This document shows positions 1 to 7,710 of a stretch of 49,860 bases of DNA, piece by piece. Origin of the DNA: Actinomadura livida (lineage in GTDB: Bacteria; Actinomycetota; Actinomycetes; Streptosporangiales; Streptosporangiaceae); assembly GCF_014648675.1 (NCBI RefSeq), contig NZ_BMRO01000008.1:358897-408756 (forward strand), read 5' to 3'. The notes below the pieces were generated by a model, which did no database searches, was not told where the DNA came from, and worked only from the letters and a program-made list of their open reading frames with translations. Within the stretch, counting starts at the first letter, position 1, and each line of letters begins with the position of its first letter. Both the position numbers and the translations under genes were made by a program.

Positions 1-5
1 ACTTG

Positions 6-311
6 TCAGGCCGCCGAGTCGACCGGCGCGCCAGGCACCGAAGCGCCGTTGAGGACGTGGAGCCGTTCCACCTCGGCCGCGTACCGCGCGAACAACTCGG
101 CGAGCTTGTGCGCGACGGCCAGGTCTTCGGCGGTCGGGGCCGTCGGGTTGGTCGGGGTGATGGTCACGTGCGCCTGTGCGTGCGAGATCACGAGCTGGCC
201 ACGGTCACGCATGCACAGCAGCGAGACCCGCTCATCCGGACGCAAGGTCACGTCTACCGATGCCGTACCGTCCGGGTCGACATTGACTGTGGTGTAGCTG
301 TAGGCGCCCAT
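6..311 (-). CDS. Small hypothetical protein of integrative element (101 aa)
   Basis: I do not recognise a named family. The protein has a beta-rich N-terminal half (DVTLRPDERVSLLCMRD) and an amphipathic C-terminal helix ending in AAEVERLHVLNG. The next gene upstream (93 aa) shares this layout, including the YAxEVERL motif near the C-terminus, so the two look like diverged paralogues. The ATG overlaps the stop codon of that gene in a TGATG junction, so it is the last visible gene of an operon that runs from the SCO3933-like gene. The context is the regulatory/transfer module of a pSAM2-like actinomycete integrative element. The role is unknown. Confidence 0.75.
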   Translation of the reverse strand: MGAYSYTTVNVDPDGTASVDVTLRPDERVSLLCMRDRGQLVISHAQAHVTITPTNPTAPTAEDLAVAHKLAELFARYAAEVERLHVLNGASVPGAPVDSAA

Positions 312-592
312 CAGGCAGCCACCCCCTTCCCCGCCGACCGGCCCGAGGAGGAAGGACGGCGACCGGAGCGGTACAGCCGCTCGACCTCCACCGCGTACGC
401 CGCCGCCTGCTCAGCCAGCGCCCGCGCGAACTCCACATCCCCGGCGTTGAGTCGCTCGGGAAGGGTGAGGGTGACCAGCACCCGCCCCGCCTTGACCGTG
501 AACAGCGGCGTACGCGCCCGGAACGGTTTGAACTGCACACTCGCCGTCGTGTCGATGGGCAGGGACAGCGCCGACATGCGCCCGCCCGCCAT
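311..592 (-). CDS. Small hypothetical protein, paralogue of the next gene (93 aa)
   Basis: The start ATG overlaps the stop of the preceding SCO3933-like gene in a TGATG junction, which supports translational coupling. The sequence has beta-type segments (FTVKAGRVLVTLTLPE) followed by a long helix (FARALAEQAAAYAVEVERLY) and a basic Ser/Arg tail. Helix and strand order match the downstream 101-aa protein, which suggests duplication. No catalytic motif or membrane segment is visible. A coiled-coil or dimerisation role for the helix would be inference only. Confidence 0.72.
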   Translation of the reverse strand: MAGGRMSALSLPIDTTASVQFKPFRARTPLFTVKAGRVLVTLTLPERLNAGDVEFARALAEQAAAYAVEVERLYRSGRRPSSSGRSAGKGVAA

Positions 593-1017
593 CAGGCAGC
601 GTCCTTGGCCGACGCGGGACGAGCGGCACCCTTACCACCGGGAGCACGGACGGCGCGAGCCCGGAAGGAGTAGGCCACCCGCACACGGGGGTCACCGTTG
701 GGCATCCGGCCGGACTCCTCGATGTACGGCGTCACCGTCAGGCCGTCGAACTCCACCGGCCGGAACGGGCCGAACGCCGGTTCGGGGACCACCGGGCACA
801 CCTGCGCGCCGATCTTGACCTTGATCGCAGACGCCTTGTGGTTCGCGTCCGGGTCGGCGTCGTAGACGTCCACGACCCAGACCGGAAGACCGGTCTCCTT
901 GTCGGTCTCCTGTCGCTTGGTCTCGAAGTTGGTCAGCGGTTCCGCCGGACCCGTCGCGTACACCCCGTGGGGGAACACGTCCCCGAAGCTCACTGGAATC
1001 CGTCCCTGGATCGCCAT
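592..1017 (-). CDS. SCO3933-family regulatory-type protein (141 aa)
   Basis: The sequence resembles the SCO3933 family found in pSAM2-like elements: a short N-terminal strand, then FETKRQETDKETGLPVWVV, a loop with polar residues, a strand with VKIGAQVCPV, and FRPVEFDGLTVTPYIE before a basic tail ending in KGAARPASAKDAA. An upstream in-frame extension exists, but the ATG of MAIQGRI has a GGAG site eight bases before it and is the family-typical start. It is the first gene of a three-gene operon transcribed away from the GntR gene. A 7-bp inverted repeat lies just upstream (1052-1071) and is a plausible operator. The molecular function of the family is not established; a role in element maintenance or transfer is inferred from context. 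Confidence 0.8.
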   Translation of the reverse strand: MAIQGRIPVSFGDVFPHGVYATGPAEPLTNFETKRQETDKETGLPVWVVDVYDADPDANHKASAIKVKIGAQVCPVVPEPAFGPFRPVEFDGLTVTPYIEESGRMPNGDPRVRVAYSFRARAVRAPGGKGAARPASAKDAA

Positions 1018-1051
1018 GGCGATTGCTCCTGTCGATCGTTCCTTCTGTCGA

Positions 1052-1071
1052 CAACTCGCCTTGTCGAGTTG
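1052..1071. promoter_or_regulatory. Candidate operator, inverted repeat CAACTCG-N6-CGAGTTG
   Basis: A perfect 7-bp inverted repeat with a 6-base spacer sits about 35 bases upstream of the SCO3933-like start, between it and the GntR gene. A related site with the same CTCG-N6-CGAG core lies upstream of the GntR start (1887-1906). GntR-family repressors bind such palindromes, so autoregulation plus control of the operon is a reasonable inference. Confidence 0.55.
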
Positions 1072-1141
1072 CCCTATGAAGAGAGTACGTGACAGCGGCC
1101 AACTTGCAAGGATCGTAAGACGACTTATCGAGTGATCTGGA

Positions 1142-1873
1142 TCACAACGGGAAGCTGTCTTCCAGAACGTGGAGCGAGCCCGGTAGAACGAGGTCCACGA
1201 CCAGGACGGCGCGGCCGGACGAGTCCACCACCGAGCCGAGCACCGAGAGCACTGGTTCACCCTCGGCCAAGGAGAGTGACTCTCGCTCTTGATCGGTGGG
1301 ACGTCGAGCCCTCAGACGCTCATCAACACGGGTCAGCCGTTCCTTGGTGCCCGCCGTCAGCAACTCGCGCACCGGGACGGCCAAAGGTCCCTCTTGGTCC
1401 AGGCCCGCCGCCCGTGCGACATCGAGAGGAGCCCACAGCGATACCAACTCACTGGCGATGGACTCATAAAGCCCGACGTATCGCCGCAGGTGGACGGGTG
1501 CGGACTCGGCCAGGCCAAGCAGCATGGCCACCGAATTAGGTGCGGGACGACGGTCGACCTCCAGAACCCGGACCGACGCCGATGTCTCCTGCCGATCCAG
1601 GACAGCCAGGCCCGGCCGACTGCTGTCTGACGCCCGCGAGGACGGGGGAGCCTTGACGAACGTTCCGCGCCCGTGTTCGCGCTGCAACTCGCCAAGAAGC
1701 TGCATTTCATTAAGCGCACGAACCACGGTCGGACGTGAAGCCCCGAACTCCCGACCAAGCATCGCCTCAGACGGAATCGGCTCCCCAACGGGATAAGTCC
1801 CGTCCTTGATCCGACGACGGAGCGCCTCCATGATCCGGACATACTTCGGGGCATAAACAGCGTCATCCGACAT
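1142..1873 (-). CDS. GntR family transcriptional regulator with UTRA-type ligand domain (243 aa)
   Basis: Residues about 8-75 form the GntR winged helix: YVRIMEALRRRIKDGTYPVG, then PSEAMLGREFGASRPTVVRAL and the wing QREHGRGTFV. The C-terminal 160 residues fit a UTRA effector domain (VLEVDRRPAPNSVAMLLG near 100 and a final PVLSVLGSVVDSSGRAVLVV strand pair). GntR/UTRA proteins such as KorSA of pSAM2 repress transfer and replication genes in integrative elements; here it lies directly upstream of SCO3933-like genes in the same direction, which fits that role. The ATG at 1873 is preceded by a GGTAGG-like site. The effector is not visible from the sequence. Confidence 0.9.
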   Translation of the reverse strand: MSDDAVYAPKYVRIMEALRRRIKDGTYPVGEPIPSEAMLGREFGASRPTVVRALNEMQLLGELQREHGRGTFVKAPPSSRASDSSRPGLAVLDRQETSASVRVLEVDRRPAPNSVAMLLGLAESAPVHLRRYVGLYESIASELVSLWAPLDVARAAGLDQEGPLAVPVRELLTAGTKERLTRVDERLRARRPTDQERESLSLAEGEPVLSVLGSVVDSSGRAVLVVDLVLPGSLHVLEDSFPL

Positions 1874-1886
1874 CAGGACCTACCAA

Positions 1887-1906
1887 CAGCTCGACAATAC
1901 GAGTAG
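1887..1906. promoter_or_regulatory. Candidate second operator upstream of GntR gene
   Basis: CTCG-ACAATA-CGAG at 1890-1903 keeps the core and 6-base spacing of the perfect repeat at 1052-1071. It is located 17-30 bases upstream of the GntR start codon, where a bound repressor would block its own transcription. The outer bases are less symmetrical than in the first site. Confidence 0.45.
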
Positions 1907-2069
1907 TACAACCAGGAAACCAGACGTCACCGGCACTGTCACGCCATCACCGGGTCCCGAGCCCCGTCTTGTCGGCCGAGCCGAGTTGGTTGCCGCCCGC
2001 CCTGCGTGCGTCGGGGGGACCTACCAGGCCGGGGGTGCCGGTGGGAATGCGCTCGCAGGGCGGGGGCCG

Positions 2070-2576
2070 CTATGGGGTTGCCGCTGGCGTGGTCGGCCTA
2101 TCTACGTGCGGCAGGGGACCGACTACCGGGCGGCCAGCATTCCGCGCGGCGGCCATGATGAACGCGTAGTCGATGGCGATGCGCGCCCAAACGATCTTTC
2201 CCTCTCGCAGGCTGCACCATCCCCAGCCACCGGACGCGAACGCCTGGACGATGATCAGGCCGCGCCCGCACTCGGTACCATGGCGCGGCATCTGCACCTC
2301 GGGGCGCCCGGGATGTCCGTCCCACACGCACAGCTCTATCCCTGCGTCGATCCGGCTCACCCAAGCGCGGATCATGTCGCCTTCACAGAGCGTCGCAGCG
2401 TTCCCCGCAAGCTCGGCCATGATCTGACAGGCGTCGGACGCGTAGGCAGTGAGGCCCCACCCGTCGAGGGCCTCCCGCACGAGGGCGCGGGTCAGATACA
2501 CGCTGGCTGGGCACGCTTTCGTCAGCGTCTGCGAGCGCAGATGCACCGATGCATCTACCAGGGAAGCTGTGGTCAT
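2070..2576 (-). CDS. ATP-binding protein, RsbW-like histidine-kinase-type ATPase (168 aa)
   Basis: The protein has the GHKL ATPase signatures of anti-sigma/serine-kinase proteins: an N-box-like helix MAELAGNAATL (about residues 51-61), a G1-like VWDGHPGRPEV, and a G2 loop GRGLIIVQAFA. Length and layout match the many small single-domain ATPases of actinomycetes related to RsbW/SpoIIAB, which bind or phosphorylate STAS proteins. Its ATG overlaps the stop of the upstream 126-aa gene by four bases (ATGA), so the two are translationally coupled. The STAS protein at 5822 is a possible partner, though it is not in the same operon. The specific sigma factor or target is unknown. Confidence 0.85.
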   Translation of the reverse strand: MTTASLVDASVHLRSQTLTKACPASVYLTRALVREALDGWGLTAYASDACQIMAELAGNAATLCEGDMIRAWVSRIDAGIELCVWDGHPGRPEVQMPRHGTECGRGLIIVQAFASGGWGWCSLREGKIVWARIAIDYAFIMAAARNAGRPVVGPLPHVDRPTTPAATP

Positions 2577-2953
2577 CGGAGGTCGTCCCCTCTACCGGCG
2601 AGCATGCCGACTAGCACCGCCGGAGCCGACTCAACCTCATCGACTGGTGCAACCCGCTCATCGGAGTCGGTTCGGACGAACCACCAAACCCCGTCGACTC
2701 GCTCACATCCCACGATCACCGACCGCGCACGGTCAGACCTGCTCACCACGAGCAGGACCGGAGGGCCGTCCGCCTGGCTCACCAACCCACACGACAGCGC
2801 GTCCTCGCTATGGGTGAGCACCGCGTCCAAGGCCGCCAGATGCAGCCGCCCCGCTCCAACCGCGTGATTGAGCCGAGCGTTCGGCGGATCGTCGGCACCC
2901 GACTCCATCGGCCCAGTGATCGCACCGGCCTTTTCCGTCTCACGCGCCATCAC
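2573..2953 (-). CDS. Hypothetical protein coupled to RsbW-like ATPase (126 aa)
   Basis: I do not recognise the family. The visible features are a central hydrophobic strand (PPVLLVVSRSDRARSVIVG) followed by CERVDGVWWFVRTDSDERV and an acidic C-terminus. Many actinomycete RsbW-like ATPases are preceded by a small protein with such a WWFV-type beta hairpin, so it is probably a co-conserved partner. GTG at 2953 is immediately followed by ATG; a GGGAGGG site lies a few bases upstream of both. The 3' end overlaps the ATPase start by four bases. No membrane segment is seen. Confidence 0.75.
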   Translation of the reverse strand: MMARETEKAGAITGPMESGADDPPNARLNHAVGAGRLHLAALDAVLTHSEDALSCGLVSQADGPPVLLVVSRSDRARSVIVGCERVDGVWWFVRTDSDERVAPVDEVESAPAVLVGMLAGRGDDLR

Positions 2954-3200
2954 AACGTCCCTCCCTTCGTTGTCCGGATACCGCCGGATGAGCCACCACG
3001 TTCACGATCACGGCGTCCCACTGTCTGAATCGAGCCCAGCGACACAGGGTCATGGCCGTCCCCTGGTCCCCGGTTCGGAGAAGAAGGCGGGACCGGCAGA
3101 CGAGGCGACCACTGGGAGGACCCACATCCCCGCAAGCGCAGCCGCACCCCGGTACGGACACGCCATCAGCCGCTACAACGCTTGCCGGCCCCGCGGCTTG

Positions 3201-3392
3201 TTACGCCACCTCAGCCCGGTTGCCGTTGCGGCACTCAGAGCAACGTTCACGACGACGCTCAGGGCCGCGCCCAGAGCCGTCCCGCGCGAGCAGCAGATCA
3301 ACCCGCGATGAGATCCAGGACCATCCCCGCCCGTTGCACGAAGTGCAGGGGACGTCCGTCGTCGGTTCGTTCTCCCCGGATCGGAGGATCAC
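3201..3392 (-). CDS. Small zinc-ribbon-like protein (63 aa)
   Basis: Two CxxC pairs (CTSCNGRGW at residues 16-24 and CSECRNG at 51-57) separated by about 30 residues suggest a zinc ribbon of the DnaJ central-domain type (CxxCxGxG-like). The GTG start has a strong GGGGAGG site with eight bases of spacing, which supports a real gene despite its small size. It is divergent from the HTH/TPR regulator at 3543. The biological role is unknown; nucleic-acid or protein binding would be inference. Confidence 0.6.
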   Translation of the reverse strand: MILRSGENEPTTDVPCTSCNGRGWSWISSRVDLLLARDGSGRGPERRRERCSECRNGNRAEVA

Positions 3393-3542
3393 CAGCTATG
3401 CCTCCCCAAAGCCACATGATCAACTGTGCTCGGATGACGTACGGTGTTGCTTGTCTTGAAGACAACCAGTGATGACGCTCGGTCAGGACCGCCAACCAGC
3501 CCCCTTTTCGCCCCCTTTTCCGGCCCCAAGAGGCAAGATCGG

Positions 3543-4856
3543 ATGCCCGACACGACTCCCAACGCGTGGCTAACCGCATGGCGCGAGTCGAATTTCTCCA
3601 CTCGCAGCGAGATGGCGGAAGCTCTCAACCGCACTCCCACAGCCCTTGAACATGGGCTGCTGTGCGACGAGGAGCGTCTACGTCGCTGGGAGCGCGGCGA
3701 AGTGCGTTGGCCGCACCCGCCATATCGCAGGGCCCTCCAGGAGCTCACCGGCCGCACAGCCGAGCAGCTGGGTTTCATCCCGCCCGCGAAGCAGCGCCAA
3801 CGCTCTCAAGCGCATATCGCGCTCCCTGCCCGTTTGCAGGACGCAGAGCACAAGGTGGACCCAGCAGAGTTGGCCCGTTCAGCGGATATCTCCCGCCTCA
3901 ACCAGTGGATCACCGCGAGCGACACGACCGACGAGGCGGTTTCACGTCTTGCCCGTTCGACTTCATCGCTCGCCGCTTCTCACACACGGGTCGCCGCCAA
4001 GAGACTTCTCCCCGAGGTGATCAAGCTTCATCGCCGTACGCAGAGCCTTTTGGTGGGCGGCAACCATCGTCCGCGGCATACCCGTGAGCTGCTGCGCATC
4101 AATGCCGATCTTCTCGCCCACGCAGCCGTGATCTTCGGAGACATCAACTTCGACGAGGCAGCCGAGGAGTATGCCGCAGCCGCTCTCCTGCTCGCCCAGG
4201 AGGCGGGGGCCGAGGAGTCGTTCGCTTGGTACGCCCAGGCCAAGACCGCGCGCTGGCAGAACCGATATATCGAGGCAGCCGACCTTGCCCGGCAAGGTTA
4301 CGAAGCCAGTTCACCGGGTCCGATGAAGACCCAGCTTGCTTGGTACGAGGCGAACGCCGCCGCCCTGCTAGGGGACAAGATCAGGGCGCGCGAGGCCGTG
4401 AACCGAGCCGAACAGTCCGCCGATGCGTCCCATGACGCCCCCTCCGATCTCTCGGTGTGGTCGTTCCCGAGGGAGCGCCAAGCCTTGTTCTCCCTCTCGG
4501 TGGCCACAAGGACCGGCGACCTTGACGGCGCGCTACGAGCTGCTGAGCTGGCAGACCGCGCATGGACCGCAGGCGCCCCCACCGCTCCCGCCATCTGGGC
4601 TCAAATCCGCGTTGGAACCGGAGTCGCTCATCTCCTGAACGGCGACCTGGACGGCACCGCCGAGGAACTGGCGAAAATGCTGACGCTCGACCCCGGTATG
4701 CGACTTGCGACCGTCACGCGCTACCTCGCTGACCTGGATCGCCGCCTGACTCAACGCCGGTACCAAGACAGTCCGCTCGCGACCCAGCTCAGACAGCAGA
4801 TCCACGAATTCAACGCCGCAGCCCTGACCGAGGATGCCGACATGGAGAGCGCATGA
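3543..4856 (+). CDS. HTH (XRE-like) regulator with TPR-like helical domain (437 aa)
   Basis: The N-terminal 75 residues resemble a degenerate XRE helix-turn-helix (STRSEMAEALNRTPTALEHG, then RRWERGEVRWPHPPYRRALQ and ELTGRTAEQLGF). The rest is nearly all helical with TPR-like pairs (FDEAAEEYAAAALLLAQEAG; YIEAADLARQGYEAS; DLDGALRAAELADRAW). This architecture is common among actinomycete regulators that pair with small effector genes. An in-frame extension to 3444 exists, but ATG at 3543 has an AGAGG site and starts the conserved HTH. Its stop overlaps the ATG of the 2H phosphoesterase (4853-4856), so the two are co-translated. The regulated signal and target are unknown. Confidence 0.85.
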   Translation: MPDTTPNAWLTAWRESNFSTRSEMAEALNRTPTALEHGLLCDEERLRRWERGEVRWPHPPYRRALQELTGRTAEQLGFIPPAKQRQRSQAHIALPARLQDAEHKVDPAELARSADISRLNQWITASDTTDEAVSRLARSTSSLAASHTRVAAKRLLPEVIKLHRRTQSLLVGGNHRPRHTRELLRINADLLAHAAVIFGDINFDEAAEEYAAAALLLAQEAGAEESFAWYAQAKTARWQNRYIEAADLARQGYEASSPGPMKTQLAWYEANAAALLGDKIRAREAVNRAEQSADASHDAPSDLSVWSFPRERQALFSLSVATRTGDLDGALRAAELADRAWTAGAPTAPAIWAQIRVGTGVAHLLNGDLDGTAEELAKMLTLDPGMRLATVTRYLADLDRRLTQRRYQDSPLATQLRQQIHEFNAAALTEDADMESA

Positions 4857-5485
4857 GTCCGCTGCCAGCACACATGACCGATCGATGGCGGACCCGCGAG
4901 GAGCCCGGACCAGGACAAGGAACCATCTACTGGCACATGCTCATGGGAGACCATCCCGCAGCGGGTGAACTCGCCCAGGCCGCCCAAGAACGACTCGCCG
5001 ACTTCTCCGGCATGCACATGACCCCCGCCAAGTGGCTCCACATCACAACCCATGTCGCCGGATCTACCGACGAGATCAGCGACGACCGGCAGCAAGAGAT
5101 GCTCGCCACGGCGAAGAGTCTCCTTGCCAAGCTCCCGCCCGTCGACGTGACGCTCGGCCGGATCCTGTACCACCCCGAAGCGATCGCCGTCGCCGTCGAC
5201 CCCGTCTGGCCCCTTACCCGCATCCGTGAGGCCGTCCGGGAAACCACACTCAAAGTGACCGGACGAGAGGGCCAGACCGAAGGGGCTGCTCCGTGGACCC
5301 CGCACATGACGATCGCCTATAGCGAGGCAGAACAGCCCGCCGGGCCCATCATCAACGCACTCGGCCGAGAGCTTCCAACCCGCCAAGTCACCATCAACAC
5401 CGTGACCCTCGTTGTCCAACGCGGCGCAGAACGTCTCTGGGACTGGCACCCCGTAGGCCACGTTCGCCTAACCGGTCACCGCTGA
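4853..5485 (+). CDS. 2H phosphoesterase superfamily protein (LigT/2'-5' RNA ligase-like, 210 aa)
   Basis: Two H-x-T motifs that define the 2H superfamily are present: LHITTHV near residue 63 and PHMTIAYS near residue 151, with expected spacing and a C-terminal strand-rich half (VTINTVTLVVQRGAERLWDW). Members hydrolyse or form 2'-5' or 2',3'-cyclic phosphodiester bonds in RNA or cyclic nucleotides; some phage members cleave CBASS signalling nucleotides. Here the gene is coupled by a four-base overlap to an HTH/TPR regulator. The substrate cannot be told from the sequence. ATG at 4853 is used because of the overlap; MTDRWRTREE at residue 8 is an alternative start. Confidence 0.85.
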   Translation: MSPLPAHMTDRWRTREEPGPGQGTIYWHMLMGDHPAAGELAQAAQERLADFSGMHMTPAKWLHITTHVAGSTDEISDDRQQEMLATAKSLLAKLPPVDVTLGRILYHPEAIAVAVDPVWPLTRIREAVRETTLKVTGREGQTEGAAPWTPHMTIAYSEAEQPAGPIINALGRELPTRQVTINTVTLVVQRGAERLWDWHPVGHVRLTGHR

Positions 5486-5821
5486 GCCAGCCCGACACCG
5501 TCCGCACGACGACGCACTACCCGTGATCATTGCCGAATTGTGCTGTCTTAGATCAAGGGGCGGCGGCGCTCAGGCCGCTGCGCGGCCCCGCGCCTGGCCG
5601 CCCGGAGCGTGCGGCGTGGGCGCCGGTCACCGGACGGCCGCGCCGGGCCGCGCATTGCGCCGCGCCGGCCAGCCCCGCCCCAACCGGCCACCGTGGGGCC
5701 GCGCCGCCGCCAAACCACCCAGGTCACTCGCTACATATGGCCTAGCCTGGCTACGAAGCCAAGCATGCGGGCGAAGTGCTCGCGGGGCAGGAGACTGCGG
5801 ACGATGGCGGTGGGAGACGCG
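5486..5821. other. GC-rich intergenic stretch without recognised gene
   Basis: Very GC-rich sequence between the 2H phosphoesterase and the STAS gene. Open frames exist on both strands but lack ribosome sites and typical composition. Short self-complementary pieces occur (CCGCTGCGCGG near 5576), but there is no clean terminator. The promoter of the STAS gene probably lies in the AT-richer end (5725-5780). Confidence 0.5.
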
Positions 5822-6244
5822 ATGCCCGACAGAATAAGCGTCGCTAACACCCAGCAGGACGGTTGGTCGGTGACCACGGTCGCCGGGGAGCTGGATATCT
5901 TCACCGCCCCAGCACTTGAGAGCCAGTTGCTCCCACTGATTGGGACGCAGGCCACAGAGCAATATGCCATTGACCTAGCCGGGGTGGAGTTCTGCGACTC
6001 CGCAGGTTTGAACGCCTTCATTCGGGCATGGAAGCGCGCTCTGGCTATGGGATGTCGCTTGATACTGGTCCGGCCGTCCCGTCGCGTCGTTGACCTCCTC
6101 CGGATAACCGGCGTTGATCAGGCCATCGAGGTCCTGGACAGCTTGCCGCCTGCGATCACTCTGTCAGGTGAAGCGGCAGTCAACACCCCTAAGACGCCTC
6201 CGGCGGGGGCCTCCGACTCCGGGAAGCCCGACCCCGTAGCGTGA
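5822..6244 (+). CDS. STAS domain anti-anti-sigma factor (140 aa)
   Basis: Residues about 5-105 form a STAS fold: SVTTVAGELDIFTAPALESQ, then YAIDLAGVEFCDSAGLNAF, where the Ser of CDSAGL is the usual phosphorylation site, and RLILVRPSRRVVDLLRITG. Such proteins release sigma factors by binding an RsbW-like kinase when dephosphorylated. A candidate kinase (2070-2576) lies 3 kb away on the other strand. ATG at 5822 has GGGAG five bases upstream; ATG at 5804 with CAGGAGA is an alternative that adds six residues. The C-terminal 35 residues are Pro/Ala-rich and probably disordered. Confidence 0.88.
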   Translation: MPDRISVANTQQDGWSVTTVAGELDIFTAPALESQLLPLIGTQATEQYAIDLAGVEFCDSAGLNAFIRAWKRALAMGCRLILVRPSRRVVDLLRITGVDQAIEVLDSLPPAITLSGEAAVNTPKTPPAGASDSGKPDPVA

Positions 6245-6268
6245 CCGGTCGTGGGTGGCTGGGGGATG

Positions 6269-6421
6269 CCTGAGCTTCCCGTCTGCCGCCGTCCCGATCG
6301 GAGATCTACCAGACCAGGGCCAGGGGGTGAAGGTCGTTCGTCCAGTGGGGCGCTCCACCTTCACCCCCTGGCCCTGGCCCGGCAGCGCGGGCGCGGGACG
6401 ACGGCAGACGGGAAGCTCAGG
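6269..6421. repeat. Nested long inverted repeat (outer 28-bp and inner 21-bp arms)
   Basis: Outer arms 6269-6296 and 6394-6421 are complementary at 27 of 28 positions. Inner arms 6314-6334 and 6357-6377 are perfectly complementary over 21 bases. The unpaired segments between outer and inner arms are 17 and 16 bases, and the terminal loop is 22 bases. The whole can fold into one long hairpin with a symmetric internal loop. It follows the STAS gene. It could be a transcript end, a small mobile element remnant, or a structured RNA. Confidence 0.85.
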
Positions 6422-6676
6422 CCGGGTGAGGTGCGGGCTGGGGATTCCGGCCTTCGAGCGAGCCAGGGCACAACGAGGGCACATGAGGGTGCGATCAGTC
6501 GCGAGATGATGAGAACTTGCTAGAGGTTCCATAGCAGGTCAATGCCATGATCGCCGATATCGTCCCTGGTCGTCCCCAGCTACGAGAACTACAAGTTCGA
6601 ACCCTGAGCACATACTGGAACGGCCCGTGCGGCGATCTCGCCGTACGGGCCGTTCTGTGCGTGTTTCGTGTGCGGG
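6422..6676. other. Non-coding stretch at accessory/core boundary
   Basis: No supported gene is seen between the large inverted repeat and the lipoprotein gene. The stretch is mixed in composition, less GC-rich around 6480-6615, and contains one strong hairpin (6618-6655). A motif GTTCGAACC at 6594-6602 resembles a tRNA T-loop but has no matching stem. Confidence 0.5.
6618..6655 (-). terminator. Hairpin terminator downstream of lipoprotein gene
   Basis: Arms GAACGGCCCGT (6618-6628) and ACGGGCCGTTC (6645-6655) are perfectly complementary, with a further GGCGA/CGCC pairing inside. It lies 22 bases past the stop codon of the lipoprotein gene. No clear U-tract follows, as is common in actinomycetes. 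Confidence 0.7.
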
Positions 6677-7549
6677 TCAGTGACCGCCGGCCGCAGGGGA
6701 CTCCGTGCCCGTCGGCGACGGGGACTCGGCACCGCTCGGCGACGGCGACGCGCCCGGCTGTGCGGGCTCGGTGCCCGGGGACTGCTGGTTCCCGTTGGTG
6801 GCGCCCGGCGAGGCCGGCGCCTGGCCGTTGGGCGTGACCAAGGGGTAGGTGCTGTACTCGTCCTGCTGCAGGATGAGCGGCACCTTGAACTCCACGGCCC
6901 CGGCCTTCTCGAACTGCATCCGCACCGTGATGAGGCCCCCGGCGATCAGGTCCGGGTCCCGCAGCCCGTTCAGGACCACCACCGGCTGCCCCTGTCCCGT
7001 GGGCGGCGTAGGAGCGCCGATCGTCGGGCCGGCCGTGTTCTGAGAAGTCGGGCTGGCCGTCGGGCTGGCGGTAGAGCCGGGACCAGTGGGCTCCGGCGTC
7101 GCGGTCGGCTGCGCGGTCTCCGGAGCCTCGGGGCCGGGGTCGACCGTCGCGTCACCGCGCAGCATGACCAGGCTGCCCGACCCGTCGCGCGCCGCGGGCG
7201 GGAGCGTGATGCCGCCGCCCTTGACCATCGCGGAGCCGAACTGCGGCGAGCTGACCGAGGTGAGCCGGTCCTCCCTGCCCGGGACCTGGTTGATCAGCAC
7301 GCCGTAGAGCGGAAGCGACGCTCCCTGGGGGATCGGCACCTCGGGCTTCGGGCCCAGCACGAACATGTTGCGCAACACGACCTGCGGCGCCGTGTCGTCC
7401 AGCGGGACCGACACGTTGACGCCCTCGGTCAGCCGGACCGGGGCGGCGGACTGCGCATCCATGCCGGCGCCGCAGCCGGAGATCACCGGCGCGATGGCGA
7501 CGGCGCCCGCGACGGCGAGCGCGACCATTCGACGGCTGTTTCGGATCAC
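6677..7549 (-). CDS. Secreted lipoprotein upstream of carD locus (290 aa)
   Basis: The N-terminus is a lipoprotein signal: basic IRNSRR, hydrophobic MVALAVAGAVAIAPV and lipobox ISGCGAG. After it comes a beta-sandwich-like domain (VVLRNMFVLGP, LPLYGVLINQVPGREDRL, SAMVKGGGITLPP) resembling the copper-chaperone-like lipoproteins often encoded next to carD in Streptomyces. Two Pro/Thr/Ser-rich linkers follow, one in the middle and one at the C-terminus (ending ESPAAGGH). GTG at 7549 with an AGGAG site nine bases upstream is chosen over ATG at 7576, which has no site. The ligand is unknown; no Cu-binding HxM-type motif is obvious. Confidence 0.85.
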   Translation of the reverse strand: MIRNSRRMVALAVAGAVAIAPVISGCGAGMDAQSAAPVRLTEGVNVSVPLDDTAPQVVLRNMFVLGPKPEVPIPQGASLPLYGVLINQVPGREDRLTSVSSPQFGSAMVKGGGITLPPAARDGSGSLVMLRGDATVDPGPEAPETAQPTATPEPTGPGSTASPTASPTSQNTAGPTIGAPTPPTGQGQPVVVLNGLRDPDLIAGGLITVRMQFEKAGAVEFKVPLILQQDEYSTYPLVTPNGQAPASPGATNGNQQSPGTEPAQPGASPSPSGAESPSPTGTESPAAGGH

Positions 7550-7710
7550 GGCGTCGGTCTCCTCGCGAAGTGTCATTCAAAGACGTGACGTTGGAAGTTG
7601 CGGAGTGGCGCGAGATACGCCAGGGGAAGCGTAGCGAGACCCGCCCGCGGGTCCCGCGCCGGGGTGCCGCGACACGCCCGGAATCACCGGGAAAAGCGCC
7701 CGGAACCGTA

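Noticed and set aside
2940..3053. Possible 37-residue protein MTLCRWARFRQWD... on the minus strand
   Set aside because: The ribosome site is weak, it overlaps the start of the 126-aa gene by 14 bases, and there is no recognisable motif. It could be real but is not supported enough.
6594..6602. GTTCGAACC resembling a tRNA T-loop, as possible attachment-site remnant
   Set aside because: Flanking bases cannot form the T-stem or an acceptor stem, and no direct copy is seen at the tRNA-Thr gene.
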